From assembly GCA_026710545.1 (NCBI GenBank), contig JAPOQU010000096.1:32486-96485 (forward strand): a DNA stretch of 64,000 nt, written 5' to 3'. Positions 38,990-50,280 of this stretch are shown here, in pieces (position 1 is the first letter of the stretch; every line of letters starts with the position of its first letter). The notes below the pieces were generated by a model. It was given only the letters and a program-made list of their open reading frames with translations. It did not search any database and was not told where the DNA came from. The position numbers and the translations under genes are program-made. Source of the DNA: Gammaproteobacteria bacterium (GTDB taxonomy: Bacteria; Pseudomonadota; Gammaproteobacteria; Eutrophobiales; Eutrophobiaceae).

Positions 38990-40339
38990 TCAGGAAACGT
39001 CCTGTCCACTGATGATATTGTCTATATCCTCGGCCAGCTTGTGCGCCAGCGAACTGACTTTTACGGAATCACTGCCCTCCACCATTACCCGTAATAACGG
39101 CTCAGTGCCGGACGGCCGTAACAGGACACGTCCGGGTTTGCCCAACTCTGTTTCAACGTCCCTGACGGCCTTGTCGATCCCGGGACATTCCGGAAGTTTC
39201 ACCGGTTTATGCAGTGCTATGTTCATCAGCGCCTGCGGGTACTTCTGCATGCCGCGTTTCAATGAGTTCAGGCTGTCTCCGGTGTTTTGCATTGTATCCA
39301 GCACCTGTAACGCCGATATGATGCCGTCACCCGTATCGGAAAAATTCCGGTTTACTATGTGGCCGGACTGCTCTCCACCCAGCATCAGCTTTTTTTCATC
39401 CAGCAATTCCATGATGTAGCGATCCCCCACCTTCGCCCGGTAAAACTCGAGTCCCATTCCGTTCACGGCCTGCTCCAACCCGAGGTTACTCATCAGCGTG
39501 CCGACAACCGCGCCATTGAGCGTGTCTTTCTGTTGTCCGGCTATGATGTACAGTAATTCATCGCCATCCACCAGTTGCCCTTTATGGTCGACCATGATTA
39601 CCCTGTCGGCGTCCCCGTCCAGCGAGATGCCGATATCCGCTTTCTTTTCCACTACGGTCTGTTGCAGTGCCTCCGGCATCGTGGCGCCGCAACCGTCGTT
39701 GATATTGAAACCGTCCGGTTCGACGCCGATTGCATATACCCTGGCGCCCAGTTCCTCAAACACTTTCGGTGCAATCTTGTAAGCGGCGCCGTTGGCGCAA
39801 TCAACCACCATGCGCATGCCGCTCAAATCGCAATCAATCCTGCTCTTGCAGAACTCTATGTAGCGCCGCGGCGCATCCGTGATCCGGCGCACCTTGCCCA
39901 GCTTTCCCGAATCAACGACCTCCAGTGAGTTGGCCAGTTGTTCTTCTATCTGTAACTCAACGGCATCCGACAGTTTTCTGCCGTTCCTGGAAAAGATCTT
40001 GATGCCATTATCGAAATAGGGATTGTGGGAAGCGCTGATGACGATACCCGCTTCGGCGCGGGTGTTTTTTGTCAGGTAGGCAACGGCAGGAGTGGGTACC
40101 GGCCCCAGCAAGCGGATATCAACGCCTGCGGCCGACAACCCGGCCTCCAGCGCGGATTCGAACATGTAGCCGGAGACGCGGGTGTCTTTCCCTATGAGAA
40201 TGGGGCCCGTGCTCTGTCCGTTCAGTACCTTGCCGATGGCCCAACCCAGTTTCATAACGAAACCGGGAGTGACAGGCTCGATGCCTACCCTGCCGCGGAT
40301 ACCGTCCGTCCTGAAAAATTTACGTGAATTTTGAGTAAT
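38990..40339 (-). CDS. glmM: Phosphoglucosamine mutase (apparent ATT start)
   Basis: A 449-residue GlmM, which interconverts glucosamine-6- and -1-phosphate for cell-wall precursors. The phosphoserine loop is GIVISASHNPYFDNG near residue 97, the metal site is SLDGDADRVIMVD near 240, and RPSGTEPLLRVMVE is near the C-terminus. The first ATG in frame (40255) would remove the conserved N-terminus RKFFRTDGIRGRVG. Between the upstream in-frame stop and that block there is no ATG, GTG, TTG or CTG. ATT at 40339 gives MTQNSRKFFRTDGIRG with GGGAG seven bases before it, and a length close to the 445 of E. coli. ATT starts are rare (infC, pcnB). Confidence 0.9.
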   Translation of the reverse strand: MTQNSRKFFRTDGIRGRVGIEPVTPGFVMKLGWAIGKVLNGQSTGPILIGKDTRVSGYMFESALEAGLSAAGVDIRLLGPVPTPAVAYLTKNTRAEAGIVISASHNPYFDNGIKIFSRNGRKLSDAVELQIEEQLANSLEVVDSGKLGKVRRITDAPRRYIEFCKSRIDCDLSGMRMVVDCANGAAYKIAPKVFEELGARVYAIGVEPDGFNINDGCGATMPEALQQTVVEKKADIGISLDGDADRVIMVDHKGQLVDGDELLYIIAGQQKDTLNGAVVGTLMSNLGLEQAVNGMGLEFYRAKVGDRYIMELLDEKKLMLGGEQSGHIVNRNFSDTGDGIISALQVLDTMQNTGDSLNSLKRGMQKYPQALMNIALHKPVKLPECPGIDKAVRDVETELGKPGRVLLRPSGTEPLLRVMVEGSDSVKVSSLAHKLAEDIDNIISGQDVS

Positions 40340-40411
40340 CGGGCGACTCCCGGCGTAAAGGCAAAGACTGCCTGCTTGCTTTCAAATCCGGCTTGTCCCT
40401 GGTTTCCCGGA

Positions 40412-42340
40412 TCAAGCGGGCCGCGCCGGCCCGTCAATGGCAGGGCCCTCAACAGACTGGCCTTCATCCTTTTGCTGCGTTTCATCGGGGCCCGCTGCTT
40501 TTCCGCGTGGCTTTTTATCATCGCCCCAGTCGGCCGGCGGTCCGGGTTCCTTACCCTCCATGATGCTGTCGATCTGGCCCGAGTCGATGGTTTCGTACTT
40601 GATCAGCGCATCGGCCATCATGTGCAGTTTATCCAGGTGCGCCTCGAGCAGTTCCTTTGCACGCTCGTAGTTCTTGTCGATGAGCCGTCTCACTTCCGCG
40701 TCGATATCATTCTGGGTCGCAGCGGAGACGGTCGAATGTTGGGTGACGGAATGCCCCAGAAAGACCTCTCCCTCGTCCTCCTGGTATGCGAGCGGGCCCA
40801 TCTTTTCGGAAAGGCCCCACTTGGTTACCATGTTTCTTGCCAGCAGGGTAGCGCGTTCTATATCGTTGCTCGCGCCCGTCGTCACCGCATCGTCCCCGAA
40901 GATCAGGGACTCGGCGATACGTCCGCCGTACAGGGAGCAAATCTGACTCTGCAGAAACTGCCGGGAATAGCTCAACCTGTCATGCTCCGGCAGAAACATG
41001 GTTACGCCCAGCGCCCGCCCGCGCGGGATTATGGTGACCTTGTAAACGGGATCATGGCCCGGAACGAGTCTGCCGACGATGGCGTGGCCGGCCTCATGGT
41101 ATGCCGTGAGTTTCTTTTCTTCATCGGTCATTACCATGGAACGCCGTTCCGTACCCATCATGACCTTGTCCTTGGCCCGCTCAAACTCTTCCATGTCAAC
41201 CTCTTTCTTGTTCGCGCGCGCCGCGAACAACGCCGCTTCGTTGATCAGGTTGGCGAGATCGGCGCCGGAAAATCCCGGCGTGCCGCGCGCGATGATGGAG
41301 GGGTTCACATTATCGGCGATTGCCACTTTACGCATATGCACCTTGAGTATCTGCTCCCGGCCCCGGATATCCGGCAGCGGCACCACTACCTGCCGGTCAA
41401 ACCTGCCGGGGCGAAGCAAGGCGGGATCGAGCACGTCCGGCCGGTTGGTGGCCGCAATAACGATGATGCCTTCATTGCCCTCAAACCCGTCCATTTCAAC
41501 CAGGAGCTGGTTCAGCGTTTGTTCGCGTTCATCGTGTCCTCCGCCCAGGCCGGCGCCGCGGTGGCGGCCTACCGCATCGATCTCGTCGATAAAGATGATG
41601 CACGGCGCGTGCTTCTTTGCCTGTTCAAACATATCCCGCACCCGCGAGGCGCCCACACCGACAAACATTTCCACAAAATCGGAACCGGATATGGTGAAGA
41701 AGGGGACCTGCGCCTCACCGGCTATCGCTTTTGCCAGCAAAGTCTTGCCGGTACCGGGTGAACCTACCATCAGTACGCCGCGGGGAATCTTGCCGCCCAG
41801 TTTCTGGAACTTGCCGGGGTCGCGCAGAAATTCGACCAGCTCGACGACCTCTTCCTTGGCCTCTTCAACACCGGCGACATCGTTAAAGGTAATCTTGACC
41901 TGGTCCTCGTTTAACAAGCGCGCCCGGCTCTTGCCGAACGACAGGGCGCCGCGACCGCCCGCGCCGCCCTGCATCTGCCGCATAAAATAGATCCAGATGC
42001 CCAGCAGCAGCAGTATGGGGAACCAGGATATAAAAGCGTGAGCCCAGAATGAATTCTTGTTCGGTTCGGCACCCAGCACTTCCACGTTGTTGTCCAGCAA
42101 GGTGCCGATCAGGGCGTCATTGCTGGTTTCCGGGCTGTACGTGTTGAACCTGGTCCCGTCAGCCAGGTTGCCCGAGATGGTGCTGCCTTCGATTGTAACG
42201 GAAAGCACCTTGCCGGTTTTCACGTCCAGGATGAACTGGGAATAGGGAATATCGGTACTGGTCGTGCGGACCCCGAAGTTTTGAAATACCATCATCAAAA
42301 CCAGGGCGATGACTACCCACAAAAAAATACTCTTTAACAT
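40412..42340 (-). CDS. ftsH: ATP-dependent zinc metalloprotease FtsH
   Basis: A 642-residue membrane-anchored AAA+ protease. Two N-terminal membrane helices ([37 protein letters not shown]) flank a periplasmic domain. The AAA module has Walker [14 protein letters not shown] near residue 194, Walker [12 protein letters not shown], and the arginine-finger second region of homology. The zinc site is [10 protein letters not shown] near 418. It degrades damaged membrane proteins and LpxC. It is followed by glmM after 72 bases, with no folP between as is common in other gammaproteobacteria. Confidence 0.96.
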   Translation of the reverse strand: MLKSIFLWVVIALVLMMVFQNFGVRTTSTDIPYSQFILDVKTGKVLSVTIEGSTISGNLADGTRFNTYSPETSNDALIGTLLDNNVEVLGAEPNKNSFWAHAFISWFPILLLLGIWIYFMRQMQGGAGGRGALSFGKSRARLLNEDQVKITFNDVAGVEEAKEEVVELVEFLRDPGKFQKLGGKIPRGVLMVGSPGTGKTLLAKAIAGEAQVPFFTISGSDFVEMFVGVGASRVRDMFEQAKKHAPCIIFIDEIDAVGRHRGAGLGGGHDEREQTLNQLLVEMDGFEGNEGIIVIAATNRPDVLDPALLRPGRFDRQVVVPLPDIRGREQILKVHMRKVAIADNVNPSIIARGTPGFSGADLANLINEAALFAARANKKEVDMEEFERAKDKVMMGTERRSMVMTDEEKKLTAYHEAGHAIVGRLVPGHDPVYKVTIIPRGRALGVTMFLPEHDRLSYSRQFLQSQICSLYGGRIAESLIFGDDAVTTGASNDIERATLLARNMVTKWGLSEKMGPLAYQEDEGEVFLGHSVTQHSTVSAATQNDIDAEVRRLIDKNYERAKELLEAHLDKLHMMADALIKYETIDSGQIDSIMEGKEPGPPADWGDDKKPRGKAAGPDETQQKDEGQSVEGPAIDGPARPA

Positions 42341-42415
42341 AACGCCGTATGCCTATGTTGTTTTCATTCACCTGCGAACCCGCCGACGGAACGACGGCTG
42401 TCTCGCATTTTCTGG

Positions 42416-43033
42416 CTACCTGCTAGTATAGCCTTTTGCCAGTATATATACCTCACTGGAATTCGCTCTTGAGGCCCGCGGCTTGCCCAGTATAACTTTT
42501 TCGAACTTTGCCAACAATCCCTTTCGGAAGGCGGCGCTGTCATCACCCTGGAACAGTTTTACCAGGAAATGTCCGTTCCCGGCCAGTACTGAACAGGCCA
42601 ACCGGCAAGCCGATTCCGCCAGGTTCAGGCTGTTGGCCTGATCCACCGCGGCAATCCCTGATAAATTGGGGGCCATATCCGAAATTACAAGGTCGACCCT
42701 GGATTTTTGCAGCCCGGTAATGCATGTTTGCAGGTATTCCGGGTCGGTGATATCTCCCTTGAGAAAGGTAACGTTTGCAAGCGGTTGCATCTCCAGCAGG
42801 TCGACCGCTATGACTTTCCCGCCCGGCCTGACTTTCTCACTCACGTACAGCGACCAGCTACCCGGCGCCGCGCCCAGGTCAACCACGGTCTGTCCCGGCC
42901 GGAACAGCCGGTAGCGCCGATCCAGTTCCTCCAGCTTGAATACCGCGCGGGAGCGGAGCTGCCTGCTCCTGGCCAGGTTGACGAACGGGTCCCGGTTATG
43001 CTCCCGCAACCAGCGTTTGCTGCTTTTTGACAT
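42416..43033 (-). CDS. rlmE: 23S rRNA U2552 2'-O-methyltransferase
   Basis: A 205-residue FtsJ/RlmE. It has the N-terminal KSSKRWLREHNRDPFVNLAR, the SAM motif VVDLGAAPGSWSLYVSEKV near residue 51, DLVISDMAPNLSG near 122 and the lysine FLVKLFQGDD near 158, giving the K-D-K-E tetrad. It methylates U2552 of 23S rRNA on 50S subunits. It stands upstream of ftsH as in E. coli. Confidence 0.95.
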   Translation of the reverse strand: MSKSSKRWLREHNRDPFVNLARSRQLRSRAVFKLEELDRRYRLFRPGQTVVDLGAAPGSWSLYVSEKVRPGGKVIAVDLLEMQPLANVTFLKGDITDPEYLQTCITGLQKSRVDLVISDMAPNLSGIAAVDQANSLNLAESACRLACSVLAGNGHFLVKLFQGDDSAAFRKGLLAKFEKVILGKPRASRANSSEVYILAKGYTSR

Positions 43034-43102
43034 TTCAGGAACTTCTCCGGACGGGGACGGAATTTAATTCCGCCCCCATTTCATGCGTCCCCATTTCATG
43101 GT

Positions 43103-43582
43103 TCAGATATAGGCAACCTTCAGAACTTCGTATTCGATAATCCCTCCGGGCGCATTGACCTCGATCACATCGCCTTCCTCCTTGCCGATCAGGGCCCGGG
43201 CAATGGGAGCCGTAACAGATAGCAGGCCCTGGTCTATATCGGCTTCCTTCTCCCCTACTATCTGGTAGCGGACTTCCTGCTCACTTTCAAGGTTCAATAA
43301 ATCGACAGTTGCGCCGAATACGATTTTCCCGTCCGCATGGATTTTCTCGACCTCGATGATCTCCGCCACGGCCAGGGTCTCTTCAATCGTCGCAATCCGG
43401 CCTTCCAGAAATCCCTGGCGCTCCCGCGCGGCATGGTATTCGGCATTTTCGCTCAGGTCGCCGTGGGCCCTGGCTTCCTTCAGCGCCTGGATAATCTTGG
43501 GACGTTCAACCGACTTCAACTGGTCCAGTTGTTGCCGTAAGCGCCGGGCGCCTTTTGCGGTCACCGGGATTCTGTTCATCAT
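43103..43582 (-). CDS. greA: Transcription elongation factor GreA
   Basis: A 159-residue GreA. An N-terminal antiparallel coiled coil (residues about 1-78; ends with the acidic tip [16 protein letters not shown]) enters the RNA polymerase channel to trigger transcript cleavage. The C-terminal FKBP-like domain ends with [13 protein letters not shown]. The start overlaps the carB stop as ATGATGA, so it is coupled to carB. E. coli GreA is 158 residues. Confidence 0.95.
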   Translation of the reverse strand: MMNRIPVTAKGARRLRQQLDQLKSVERPKIIQALKEARAHGDLSENAEYHAARERQGFLEGRIATIEETLAVAEIIEVEKIHADGKIVFGATVDLLNLESEQEVRYQIVGEKEADIDQGLLSVTAPIARALIGKEEGDVIEVNAPGGIIEYEVLKVAYI

Positions 43583-46500
43583 GTCATCACCTCATGCAAT
43601 TCCTGCAGACAGTGGATGCTGTCAATATGATCGTCCTTCAGCGCAGCAATTATCGCGTTGGCGCCGGCTATCGTGGTCGCATAAAACACCTTGTGCTGTA
43701 TGGCGGTCGTCCTGATGGAATGGGAATCCGTTATGGCCTGCCTCCCCTCCGTCGTGTTGACAATGAGCGCGATTTCATCATTTTTCAGCATATCGACGAT
43801 ATGGGGATGGCCTTCGGCGACCTTGTTCACCCTGGTGCATTCCACACCGGCCTGACTGATTCTGCTTGCCGTACCCTCGGTAGCGCACAGGCCGAAACCC
43901 GCTTCGGCAAAGTCCCTTGCAACGAGTACGGCGTCAGGCTTGTCCTTGTCACGGACGCTGATGAATACCACGCCGCTGCGCGGAATTTCCTGGTTGGTAG
44001 CCAGTACCGCCTTGTTGAAGGCCTCGCCGAAACCGTTGCCGATGCCCATCACCTCTCCGGTGGACTTCATCTCGGGACCCAGTATCGGGTCAACGCCGGG
44101 AAACTTGGCAAACGGAAACACGGCTTCCTTGATGGAGCAATAGCCGGGCTCCGGTATTGACTTGACCCCCTGGTCTGCAAGACTGTCGCCCACCATGCAG
44201 CGGGCCGCAATACGCGCCAGGGGGACCCCGGTCGCCTTGGACACATAGGGCACGGTACGGGAAGCCCTGGGATTGACTTCCAGTACAAAAATATCCTCAC
44301 CCTGGATGGCAAACTGTGTGTTCATCAAGCCGTTCACGTTAAGGCCGCGCGCCATTTTCTCTACCTGCCCGGCCAGACGTTGCTGCAAGGCGGCGTTCAA
44401 ACTGAACGGCGGCAGCGAACAGGCCGAATCGCGGGAGTGGATCCCCGCCTGTTCGATATGCTCCATGATGCCGCCGATAATCACGTCACGGCCGTCGGAG
44501 ATCGCATCCACGTCCACCTCGATGGCCTTGTCCAGGAAGCGGTCCAGCAGAACCGGCGAGTCGTTGGATACCGCCACGGCCCGGGACATGTATTCCTTCA
44601 GGTCTGTGCCGTCATAGACTATCTCCATGGCCCGGCCGCCCAGCACATAGGACGGCCGCACAACGATGGGATAGCCGATTTCCTGCGCCAGGCTGAGCGC
44701 ATCGGGCAGGTTTCTCGCAGTCCGGTTTGACGGCTGTTTAAGGTCCAGGTCCTGCAGCAACTGTTGAAACCGCTCCCGGTCCTCCGCGAGGTCTATCGAA
44801 TCCGGCGCGGTGCCGATAATCGGCGCACCTTCTGCTTCCAGGGCGCGGGCCAGTTTCAACGGCGTCTGGCCGCCGAATTGAACGATCACGCCCCGCGGCC
44901 GCTCCAGGTGAATAATCTCCAGTACGTCTTCCAGCGTCAGCGGCTCGAAATAAAGCCTGTCGGACGTATCGTAGTCCGTGGAGACGGTTTCCGGATTGCA
45001 GTTCACCATGATGGATTCATACCCGGCTTCACGCATGGCATAAGCGGCCTGTACGCAGCAGTAATCGAACTCTATCCCCTGGCCTATCCGGTTGGGGCCG
45101 CCGCCCAGCACCATGATCTTGTCCCTGGCTGTCGGGTTGGCTTCACATTCTTCATCGTAGGTCGAATACATGTACGCCGTGGTTGCGGGAAACTCCGCGG
45201 CACAGGAATCGACCCGTTTGTACACGGGCCGTATGTTGAACTGGTGACGCCGCTGCCGGAGCCGATCCTCACTGACATCCAGCAGCGCGGCGAGGCGGCT
45301 GTCCGAGAAGCCTTTTTGCTTCAGGCGGTAAAGGTGCTCCCTGTCCATGGCTTCCGGATCAGAGCCCGGCAAGCGTTTTTCCTCGAGTACCAGGTCCTGG
45401 ATCTGCGCCAGGAACCAGGGATCGATGCGCGAGAGGGAATGGACCCGGGCCAGGTCCATGCCGTGGCGAAAGGCTTCGCCGACATACAGCAGGCGTTCCG
45501 AACCCGGGTTTTGCAGTTCATGGCTTATCCTGCCCAGGTTGTCCGCGTTCACTTCATCGTAGAGATTGATAAACCCGTCCACCCCCGTTTCCAGCCCGCG
45601 CAAGGCCTTTTGCAGGGATTCCTGGAAGGTCCTGCCGATTGCCATCACCTCGCCCACCGATTTCATCTGGGTCGTCAGGTGCGGGTCTGCCTGGGGAAAC
45701 TTTTCGAACGTGAACCTGGGGATCTTGGTAACGATGTAGTCAATGGTCGGCTCGAACGACGCCGGTGTTGCGCCGCCGGTAATCTCATTGTCCAGTTCAT
45801 CCAGGGTGTAGCCCACCGCCAGTTTCGCCGCAACCCGGGCGATGGGAAACCCCGTTGCCTTGGAAGCCAGGGCGGACGAGCGCGACACGCGCGGGTTCAT
45901 CTCGATGATGAGCAACTGTCCATCATCCGGGTTGACGGCAAACTGTACGTTGGAACCCCCCGTATCCACACCGATTTCGCGCAGCACCGCGATGGATGCG
46001 TCACGCATCAACTGGAATTCCTTGTCCGTCAGGGTGAGCGCGGGCGCGATGGTGATCGAGTCGCCGGTATGCACACCCATGGCATCAACGTTCTCTATGG
46101 AACAGACGATGATGCAATTATCCTTGCGGTCGCGTACGACTTCCATCTCAAACTCCTTCCAGCCGACCACGGATCGTTCCACCAGGATCTCGCTGGTGGG
46201 GGAGGCTTCCAGCCCCCGTTCACAGATCTCCATGAACTCTTCCTTGTTCCAGGCAACGCCGCCGCCGGTGCCCCCCAGGGTAAACGAGGGCCGTATGATG
46301 ACGGGGTAGCCGATCCCGCGCTGGATTTCGATTGCCGTCTCAAGGTTGTGGGCCAGGTCCGAATCGGGCATGTCCAGCCCTATTCTCTTCATGGCATCGC
46401 GGAATTTTTCCCTGTCCTCCGCCTTGTCGATGGCGTCCTTGTCTGCGCCTATCATCTCCACGCCGTAGTTTGCCAGGACGCCTTCCCGGGCCAGGTCCAG

Positions 46501-46797
46501 GGCGCAATTCAGGCCGGTCTGGCCGCCCATCGTCGGCAACAACGCATCGGGACGCTCCTTTTCGATAATTTTCTCAATGGTCTGCCAGCGTACCGGCTCG
46601 ATATAGGTGGCGTCCGCCATCTCCGGGTCGGTCATGATGGTAGCCGGGTTCGAATTGACCAGGATCACCCGGTAACCCTCTTCTTTCAGGGCCTTGCATG
46701 CCTGCGCGCCGGAATAATCGAACTCGCAGGCCTGGCCGATGACGATGGGACCGGCGCCGATGATCAACACACTTTCTATGTCAGTTCGTTTAGGCAT
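43579..46797 (-). CDS. carB: Carbamoyl-phosphate synthase large subunit
   Basis: A 1072-residue CarB with two homologous ATP-grasp halves ([20 protein letters not shown] near residue 10; [20 protein letters not shown] near 555). A C-terminal MGS-like allosteric domain follows, where UMP and ornithine act. It makes carbamoyl phosphate for arginine and pyrimidines with ammonia from CarA. The 113-base gap to carA (46798-46910) contains two repeat elements described separately, which is unusual for this pair. Confidence 0.96.
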   Translation of the reverse strand: MPKRTDIESVLIIGAGPIVIGQACEFDYSGAQACKALKEEGYRVILVNSNPATIMTDPEMADATYIEPVRWQTIEKIIEKERPDALLPTMGGQTGLNCALDLAREGVLANYGVEMIGADKDAIDKAEDREKFRDAMKRIGLDMPDSDLAHNLETAIEIQRGIGYPVIIRPSFTLGGTGGGVAWNKEEFMEICERGLEASPTSEILVERSVVGWKEFEMEVVRDRKDNCIIVCSIENVDAMGVHTGDSITIAPALTLTDKEFQLMRDASIAVLREIGVDTGGSNVQFAVNPDDGQLLIIEMNPRVSRSSALASKATGFPIARVAAKLAVGYTLDELDNEITGGATPASFEPTIDYIVTKIPRFTFEKFPQADPHLTTQMKSVGEVMAIGRTFQESLQKALRGLETGVDGFINLYDEVNADNLGRISHELQNPGSERLLYVGEAFRHGMDLARVHSLSRIDPWFLAQIQDLVLEEKRLPGSDPEAMDREHLYRLKQKGFSDSRLAALLDVSEDRLRQRRHQFNIRPVYKRVDSCAAEFPATTAYMYSTYDEECEANPTARDKIMVLGGGPNRIGQGIEFDYCCVQAAYAMREAGYESIMVNCNPETVSTDYDTSDRLYFEPLTLEDVLEIIHLERPRGVIVQFGGQTPLKLARALEAEGAPIIGTAPDSIDLAEDRERFQQLLQDLDLKQPSNRTARNLPDALSLAQEIGYPIVVRPSYVLGGRAMEIVYDGTDLKEYMSRAVAVSNDSPVLLDRFLDKAIEVDVDAISDGRDVIIGGIMEHIEQAGIHSRDSACSLPPFSLNAALQQRLAGQVEKMARGLNVNGLMNTQFAIQGEDIFVLEVNPRASRTVPYVSKATGVPLARIAARCMVGDSLADQGVKSIPEPGYCSIKEAVFPFAKFPGVDPILGPEMKSTGEVMGIGNGFGEAFNKAVLATNQEIPRSGVVFISVRDKDKPDAVLVARDFAEAGFGLCATEGTASRISQAGVECTRVNKVAEGHPHIVDMLKNDEIALIVNTTEGRQAITDSHSIRTTAIQHKVFYATTIAGANAIIAALKDDHIDSIHCLQELHEVMT

Positions 46798-46810
46798 CTG
46801 TCCGCAGATG

Positions 46811-46846
46811 ATTCATCCGCAGATTACGCAGATTGACGCAGATGAA
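46811..46846 (+). repeat. 36-bp CGCAGAT repeat, copy 1 (carA-carB gap)
   Basis: A 36-base element built of three CGCAGAT units. A second copy lies inverted at 63250-63285; by hand alignment they match at 34 of 36 bases. Both are intergenic. Confidence 0.75.
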
Positions 46847-46864
46847 AAAAAACCACAGAGACCG

Positions 46865-46891
46865 CCATTCCTACGGAAGCAGGAATCCAGT
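46865..46891 (-). repeat. Palindromic GGAAT-type repeat in the carA-carB gap
   Basis: Read on the minus strand it begins ACTGGATTCCTGCTTCCGTA and ends GGAATGG. It resembles the element inside lhr at 55951-55980. ATTCC and GGAAT arms pair around a short GC-rich centre. Confidence 0.6.
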
Positions 46892-46910
46892 TGCTCAAAC
46901 AATTCCTTAT

Positions 46911-48041
<1,131 letters not shown>

Positions 48042-48070
48042 TCGATTCCTCCACCGAAGCAACACACATA

Positions 48071-48102
48071 CAAAACGGGAGCAATCGCCCGATTACTCCC
48101 GC
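48071..48102 (-). terminator. Hairpin with T-run upstream of carA (terminator or attenuator)
   Basis: On the minus strand CGGGAG (48101-48096) pairs with CTCCCG (48081-48076), with a short AT-rich extension and then TTTTG. It lies about 30 bases before the carA start. It could end transcripts from the upstream ORF at 48236, or act as an attenuator for carAB. The rest of 48103-48235 shows no gene. Confidence 0.55.
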
Positions 48103-48235
48103 TTACCAGTCTTTGTACAGTTTACTAAATCAGTGGTTTAAGTGTCGATTAGTTTTTGGAAGGCAGAACAACTAAAAACATCTCTCCTTAGTGTATAAAC
48201 AACATCCTGCTTGTATGAGGTATAGAATATTGTCC

Positions 48236-49915
48236 CTATGAAGCCCAAAGCCAGTCAAGTTCAGAGAAGGCGAGACTTCGTTCAAAACTTTCGATATTAT
48301 CCTGGACGTTAAGAATGAGACAACGGTCGCTGCCGCCGTTTAATGGACCTCGCAAACCTCTACCAATCATCTGGAAGTAGAGATTCGGACTGTAGACAGG
48401 CCGAGCTACGATTATGGATCGGGTTTTAGGCGCGTCAAAACCTTCGCGGAATACGCTGTAGTTAACAAGTACTTTGACCTCACCACGGCGGAATTCCTCG
48501 ATCACCCGACGGCGGGTTAAAGTTTCAGTCTCTCCACTGACTGCTCGTGATCGAATACCTTTTCGATTTGAATTGGCCTGTCCTGCCGAGGTCAATACCT
48601 TCGGTAGATACAAAACATTCTGGTGGTTACGTAAGTTACCATCCTGGTCAGGGACATTCTCACCTTCATGAAGAACAGAGAACAGGTTCTTTCGGAGAAG
48701 CTCAGCTAGTTCTGCATCTCCTGCTTCGTGTCGGCGCGGTAAAGCATCCAAATACCTGGCAGGGTCATCACTGCTGGCAAGTTTCGGAAACGCCTCAGCA
48801 ATCATCTGCGCGGCAGACATTATCAACTCTTCGTTGTAAGGCCCCGGTAACAAATTTTGACGATCTTCATTGGTCTTCCATGCCGCATTCAGGATCCCAG
48901 CGACCAAGCTCGCCGTACTGGTCGGAAAAAATGCCCAGAAATGGCCTGGATGGTCCAAATGATTGAGTGGAGCAGCCCACCTGATAAGAACATCATCACT
49001 ATAGTTATGTATGGGCCAATCCCCCCGAGCTTCTTTGGATAGGTGGCAGGTTGTCTGGAAACGCTGCCATTGCGTAGTCCCTTCACCGGTATTGAGATGG
49101 AATACTCCCTCCCGGTCATCCAACATGAATTCCCGCGATTGTTCCTGATTTTCCAGCGTCAGGTAACGGACATGATCTACAAAAAGAAGAAATTCGGGGG
49201 GGAAATTCTGCATCTGCTCAATGAGCTCACTATGGACACCTGGCTTAAGCGGCAGGCGTACAATATTTGTCGCCCAACTCATAAGCTCACTCAAATCTTC
49301 GTCTTTTTCCTTTTCCTGGACAGGATCGATTGGCTCGGGTAGGCGTAGCGCAGGATAATGCTCGGCAAACTTTATCTTTGCTAAACAATCAGCAGATCGC
49401 GCCCTGTCGAAACGGAAGGAAACCGGACGACTGTAGAACTCGGGAGAGTCGGTGACACCCAGGACAGACTTAAATCCAACCCCGAACCTGCCGATGTCAT
49501 CACCTTCCTTGTTCGGCATGTGAGAAAACATGAGTCCTTCGATTCCGCGCTCGTCTAAAGGTTTGCCATCATCGGCGCAGTAGAGAAAGTTCTCCGTCAG
49601 ACGTACCAGGATAGCCTTGCCGTTCGGCGTCCGTCGCAGGGCGTCAGCGCTATTCTGAACGAGTTCAAAGAGCTGTCGATGAGCATATCCGCCATGGACC
49701 GTACTGAACTCAGCCCTGGCATGCTCGGTTATCAGCTTCGGCTGTTCCCGGTAAGACTTGAGGCTCTTTTCCGTTTCGTTGACGATAAACCTGCCAAGCT
49801 TCCCTTCGAGCCCAGTCCAATCCGGCTTACAGCCGAAAACGGGAAGAACCTGCTTGACATTTTTATTGTAAAACCTGCCACGTTCGCTATTCGAAAAGTC
49901 GTACTCGTCCTTCAT
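48236..49915 (-). CDS. Chimeric ORF: antitoxin-like start, sacsin/HSP90-type ATPase and helicase C-terminal fragment
   Basis: A 559-residue frame that looks assembled from pieces. Residues 1-27 (MKDEYDFSNSERGRFY) have the start of antitoxins that follow BrnT toxins. Residues about 30-250 form a sacsin/HSP90-like ATPase (YAHRQLFELVQNSADAL, YCADDGKPLDERGIEG, IGRFGVGFKSVLG). From about residue 460, SNRKGIRSRAVSGET, VNYSVFREGFDAP and YFQMIGRGLRGPLNGG are SF2 helicase motifs IV-VI; helicase motifs I-III are missing. The start overlaps the BrnT stop as ATGA, so it occupies the antitoxin slot. Most likely a remnant of a large ATPase-helicase defence-type gene; whether a protein is made is unknown. 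Confidence 0.7.
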   Translation of the reverse strand: MKDEYDFSNSERGRFYNKNVKQVLPVFGCKPDWTGLEGKLGRFIVNETEKSLKSYREQPKLITEHARAEFSTVHGGYAHRQLFELVQNSADALRRTPNGKAILVRLTENFLYCADDGKPLDERGIEGLMFSHMPNKEGDDIGRFGVGFKSVLGVTDSPEFYSRPVSFRFDRARSADCLAKIKFAEHYPALRLPEPIDPVQEKEKDEDLSELMSWATNIVRLPLKPGVHSELIEQMQNFPPEFLLFVDHVRYLTLENQEQSREFMLDDREGVFHLNTGEGTTQWQRFQTTCHLSKEARGDWPIHNYSDDVLIRWAAPLNHLDHPGHFWAFFPTSTASLVAGILNAAWKTNEDRQNLLPGPYNEELIMSAAQMIAEAFPKLASSDDPARYLDALPRRHEAGDAELAELLRKNLFSVLHEGENVPDQDGNLRNHQNVLYLPKVLTSAGQANSNRKGIRSRAVSGETETLTRRRVIEEFRRGEVKVLVNYSVFREGFDAPKTRSIIVARPVYSPNLYFQMIGRGLRGPLNGGSDRCLILNVQDNIESFERSLAFSELDWLWAS

Positions 49916-50172
49916 TTTACTGTCTCGTACTGATGCCGCTCTTTGCGTGTGGCTCGACGGGCTGAGATGATGCGCACAAAAATATTTTCACCGTCCTTTT
50001 CAGAATAAGTATGAGAAACCACCAATAGACGTCCGTCCTGATCATAGCCCATGGTCATCCAACGCTCCTCAAACCCGCTATGACCCTTTTCTGTGAATGA
50101 CCGCATGAAAGGGTCCTGAAACACAGTAGCAGCAAGGTCGAAACTGACATTGTGTTTTCTGAGATTACTCAT
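49912..50172 (-). CDS. brnT: BrnT-like toxin (N-terminus possibly short)
   Basis: An 86-residue BrnT-family ribonuclease toxin. The core SNLRKHNVSFDLAATVFQDP and the C-terminal IFVRIISARRATRKERHQYE are diagnostic. Typical BrnT proteins have about ten more residues (a FEWDE-like strand) before NLRKH; here an upstream stop limits the frame, and a neighbouring frame reads NWFNE, so a small frameshift may have trimmed the gene. The normal antitoxin downstream appears replaced by the chimeric ORF at 48236. Confidence 0.75.
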   Translation of the reverse strand: MSNLRKHNVSFDLAATVFQDPFMRSFTEKGHSGFEERWMTMGYDQDGRLLVVSHTYSEKDGENIFVRIISARRATRKERHQYETVK

Positions 50173-50280
50173 TGAACCAATTGTTCGCAGTTATTCCCGG
50201 ACATTTACACCGAGACTTGTCAGTGATTGTCATCTATCCGGTATACGTATGCTCAAATCTAAACCGCTACACATAAATCG

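Noticed and set aside
40331..41761. A 476-codon open frame antisense to ftsH
   Set aside because: Shadow of the conserved ftsH frame; no domain and no ribosome-binding site of note.
44764..46836. A 690-codon open frame antisense to carB
   Set aside because: It lies wholly opposite the conserved carB reading frame; its protein has no recognisable domain and its composition follows from codon bias on the other strand.
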